In this document: positions 61,971 to 64,000 of the stretch, piece after piece
How the letters are laid out: every line of letters starts with the position of its first letter
How positions within the stretch are numbered: the stretch's first letter is position 1
NCBI RefSeq assembly: GCF_900019265.1
Contig: NZ_CYGX02000058.1
Span: 1-64,000, forward strand
Direction: 5' to 3'
Origin: Paraburkholderia ribeironis
Lineage (GTDB): Bacteria > Pseudomonadota > Gammaproteobacteria > Burkholderiales > Burkholderiaceae
DNA: 64,000 bases
The notes under the pieces: model-generated
What the model was told of the DNA's origin: nothing
The model's input: only the letters and a program-made list of their open reading frames with translations
Database searches by the model: none
Position numbers and translations under genes: made by a program

Positions 61971-62221
61971 CACTTGGAGGGATTGTCAGACATCAGCGCG
62001 CCGGTGCGATTTTTAGCTGCGTTTTTTAATCTCCCGAAGCGCTCGACAGCGCACAGACCAACCCATTGCAGACATGCAGATTGAAGCTGGACGGTACGAA
62101 GATTGCGTCGTTGTTTTTGAGAGCGCGACTGTTGCTATTTCGTCAAAATCATTGTAGCAACGCCGATCCAGGCATAAAGTTAAAGTGCTTTCTGAAGTCA
62201 TTGGTGCAGTGCGGGGGGGGT

Positions 62222-62434
62222 ATGAAACACAGATCAACACGACAGCTGGTCCGTCTTCTCTCGGACATCCGGCATGCCGCTCATTGCCGCACGCTGCGGG
62301 CGGCGGCGACCAACCGGACGATGGCCCTTGCTTCCGCAGAAGCTGAAGCGGACGCCGCCAACCACGATCACGACGACGACACCGAGTCGGCACACGAAGC
62401 GCATCGGGACAAGCCGATCCGGAGCGGATCATGA
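62222..62434 (+). CDS. small hypothetical protein
   Basis: A 70-aa protein starting at ATG 62222 after a run of eight G. A basic N-terminal half (MKHRSTRQLVRLLSDIRH) is followed by an acidic, His/Asp-rich tail (DAANHDHDDDTESAHEAH), possibly metal-binding. The family is not recognised. It overlaps the next gene by 4 bp, which supports translation. Confidence 0.55.
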   Translation: MKHRSTRQLVRLLSDIRHAAHCRTLRAAATNRTMALASAEAEADAANHDHDDDTESAHEAHRDKPIRSGS

Positions 62435-62682
62435 GAGCCGCTAGCGAACAATCGCTGCGTTTTCTGGTCGAGAAATGGCTTGCGCCGGCGTCTCTGGCAT
62501 CGGTTCATGTGACTGAATTCAGCCGCACCCGGCTCGGGGGGCGCCGTTATGTGCGCGTCGAGACTTCTTTCGAGGCTGGTTCGCGGGGCCTGTTCTTTTT
62601 TCGTCACGACGACGGCTGCTGGTGCGTGTTCCCGCCGACCGCGGACAGGCAGAACTTGCAGGCTCATCCGCGTGCCGCTTAG
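62431..62682 (+). CDS. small hypothetical protein
   Basis: An 83-aa protein (MRAASEQSLRFLVEKWLAPA, then RRYVRVETSFEAGSRGLFFF and DDGCWCVFPP). It is a compact alpha/beta pattern without signal or membrane segment. Its start overlaps the preceding stop (ATGA). The family is not recognised; it looks like a conserved Burkholderia unknown. Confidence 0.6.
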   Translation: MRAASEQSLRFLVEKWLAPASLASVHVTEFSRTRLGGRRYVRVETSFEAGSRGLFFFRHDDGCWCVFPPTADRQNLQAHPRAA

Positions 62683-62780
62683 CCGCCCTCGCCTGAATCG
62701 GCGAGCAGGCACCGGGCAACGCTGATCGCCGGCGCAGCTCGCTCGCTTGTCGGCACTGGAGTCCGCGTCCAGCGACGCCC

Positions 62781-63749
62781 TCACGACGAGCGAGGCACGC
62801 TGCCGCGGCCGCGTCGCCAGCCCGGCATCACCTGACACACGATCAAACCCGCCAGCATCAGTGCGCATCCGTATAGAGCACGCGCTGACAGCGTTTCGCC
62901 GAGCACGAGCCAGCCGGCGAGCGCGGCAAACACCCCCTCCATGCTGAAGATCACCGCCGCGTGCGACGGCGCCGCGTATTTTTGCGCCACCACCTGAATC
63001 GTATAGGCGATACCGACTGCAAGTGCTCCGCCGTAGGCGATCGTCGGCGCGGCACGCGTTATCACGGCCAGACTGACCGGCTCGATCGCCAGTCCGACGA
63101 CAAGGCAGACGAGCCCGCACGTCACGAACTGCACGAGTGCCAGCATCAACGTGTCGTGCCGAAGCGCGAAGCGCCCGACGAGCATCATCTGGATGGAAAT
63201 CACGAGCGCGCCGGCAAGCTGGTACCAGTCGCCATACAGCATCGAAAAGTGTTCGTCGACGCTCAGAAAATACATGCCGAGCGCCGCCAGCGACGCCCCC
63301 AGCCACGTGCCGGGGCCCGTGCGATGCCTGAACAGCACACCCAGCAGCGGCACGATCACCACATACAGCGAGCTGATGAAGCCGGCGTTGGCGACCTTGG
63401 TGTATTGCAGACCGATTTGCTGCAGCGAGATCGACGCGGCCAGCACCACGCCGAGCAGCGCGCCGGCACCGAACAACTCACGTGCGCCGCCGGGTTCGCG
63501 CTTCGACAGCTCGGCGAGTGCAGAGCGCCGCACACCAAAGACCAACGTCAGCACGACGAGCGCGCCGAGCAGGAAACGCAGCCCGGTGAACAGGAATGGT
63601 CCAATTGCATCGAGACTGAGGCGTTGCGCGACGAACGCGGAGCCCCAGATCATCGCGGCGATCAGCATCAGCAGATTGGCGCGCAGGTGTTGGCGGGTAT
63701 CGGGATTCAAAGGCGGTTGTTCGAGTTTGGCGGTTGTTGCAAGGTGCAT
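62781..63749 (-). CDS. EamA/DMT-family exporter
   Basis: A 322-aa inner-membrane protein from ATG 63749 (MHLATTAKLEQPPLNPDTR). Ten helices in two EamA repeats: LLMLIAAMIWGSAFVAQRLSLDAIGPFLFTGLRFLLGALVVL opens the first and QLAGALVISIQMMLVGRFAL the second. VIFSMEGVFAALAGWLVLGETLSARALYGCALMLAGL is the typical final segment. It probably exports small metabolites; the substrate is unknown. Longer starts upstream read poorly. Confidence 0.9.
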   Translation of the reverse strand: MHLATTAKLEQPPLNPDTRQHLRANLLMLIAAMIWGSAFVAQRLSLDAIGPFLFTGLRFLLGALVVLTLVFGVRRSALAELSKREPGGARELFGAGALLGVVLAASISLQQIGLQYTKVANAGFISSLYVVIVPLLGVLFRHRTGPGTWLGASLAALGMYFLSVDEHFSMLYGDWYQLAGALVISIQMMLVGRFALRHDTLMLALVQFVTCGLVCLVVGLAIEPVSLAVITRAAPTIAYGGALAVGIAYTIQVVAQKYAAPSHAAVIFSMEGVFAALAGWLVLGETLSARALYGCALMLAGLIVCQVMPGWRRGRGSVPRSS

Positions 63750-63909
63750 GGCGCAGAGGGATGGGGCGCGACGCGTTCGTTTCATTTCCTGTAGCCAGCG
63801 CCGCCGGCGCGAGGCGCAGGCCGTTGCCATGGACCGGCGCAATGCAACGCCCGGTTTGGGATCGCCCACATGATACGCGGCAACGCGCATGCAACGACCG
63901 AAGAACCCA

Positions 63910-64000
63910 TGTCCACGCGCACGCCATCCAACTTGCGCGATAATCGCGCAACGGCCATGCGGCTCGCGACGCCCGTCATCTGCCCGGCTGGCCCATTTTC
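63910..64000 (+). CDS. start of an unidentified gene (cut by window end)
   Basis: ATG 63910 opens 30 codons without a stop (MSTRTPSNLRDNRATAMRLA and on) to the window edge, divergent from the exporter gene. Too little is present to name it. An opposite-strand frame covers the same bases but lacks a good start. Confidence 0.3.

Noticed and set aside
1..64000. CRISPR array or guide-RNA-directed transposition genes
   Set aside because: No regularly spaced direct repeats and no Cas-like proteins were seen. The TniQ proteins are not accompanied by Cascade or Cas12k.

Overview
The window is high-GC betaproteobacterial chromosome, most likely Burkholderia/Paraburkholderia. It opens with the 3' end of ttcA, then glmU and glmS in the order usual for that group. 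Several small genes belong to families I know mainly from Burkholderiaceae (BPSL0761-type protein, H-NS-type proteins with several C-terminal domains). This placement is inference from gene content.

Region 1 (1-3965) is core: ttcA (partial), glmU and glmS. Region 2 (3996-53412) is a Tn7-like transposon of about 49.4 kb in the attTn7 position, starting 30 bp after the glmS stop. Its two ends share a 28-bp inverted repeat (26/28 identical), followed inward by several related motifs that look like TnsB-binding sites. The transposition genes sit at the glmS-distal end, in the order tnsC, tniQ, tniQ, tnsA, tnsB, reading outward. Two small DUF6471 (HTH-like) genes and a palindromic putative operator lie just upstream of them.

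The cargo is a dense defence island. From left to right it holds: a CBASS-like operon with two CD-NTases and two SLATT membrane effectors; a truncated phosphotransferase gene; a YaaC-like plus HNH-nuclease pair; a nonsense-broken gene; a DUF1493 pair; an H-NS-like protein with three DNA-binding domains; a DRT type 1 reverse transcriptase-nitrilase with a DUF4145 partner; an ABC-three-component (ABC-3C) system; a three-gene Shango system (TerB-N protein, BREX-type ATPase, Lhr-like helicase); a RloC-like anticodon-nuclease candidate; a GNAT-like membrane protein; a 1318-aa SIR2 protein; an XRE regulator; a DUF4189 secreted protein; a broken DUF6088 gene; and a mostly uncharacterised cluster with two HAD proteins and a metallophosphoesterase.

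Region 3 (53413-about 59700) lies outside the transposon end and has no 5-bp target duplication with the left side. It carries a copper/thiol-stress set: a CcdA-like membrane protein, a thioredoxin-like protein, a GDCCVxC protein, the bufferin operon bufA-bufB-bufC-bufD, and a divergent ECF sigma factor with a NrsF-type anti-sigma factor. A perfect match to the Caulobacter SigF promoter (GTAACC-N16-CGAA) sits upstream of bufA. The island ends in a decayed IS3-family transposase that abuts a truncated MauG/cytochrome c peroxidase gene.

Region 4 (59964-64000) is chromosome backbone: a lytic transglycosylase, a DUF2242 lipoprotein, an AT-rich gap with two perfect DnaA-box-like sites, two overlapping small genes, an EamA exporter and the start of one further gene. 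No tRNA, rRNA or CRISPR array was recognised.
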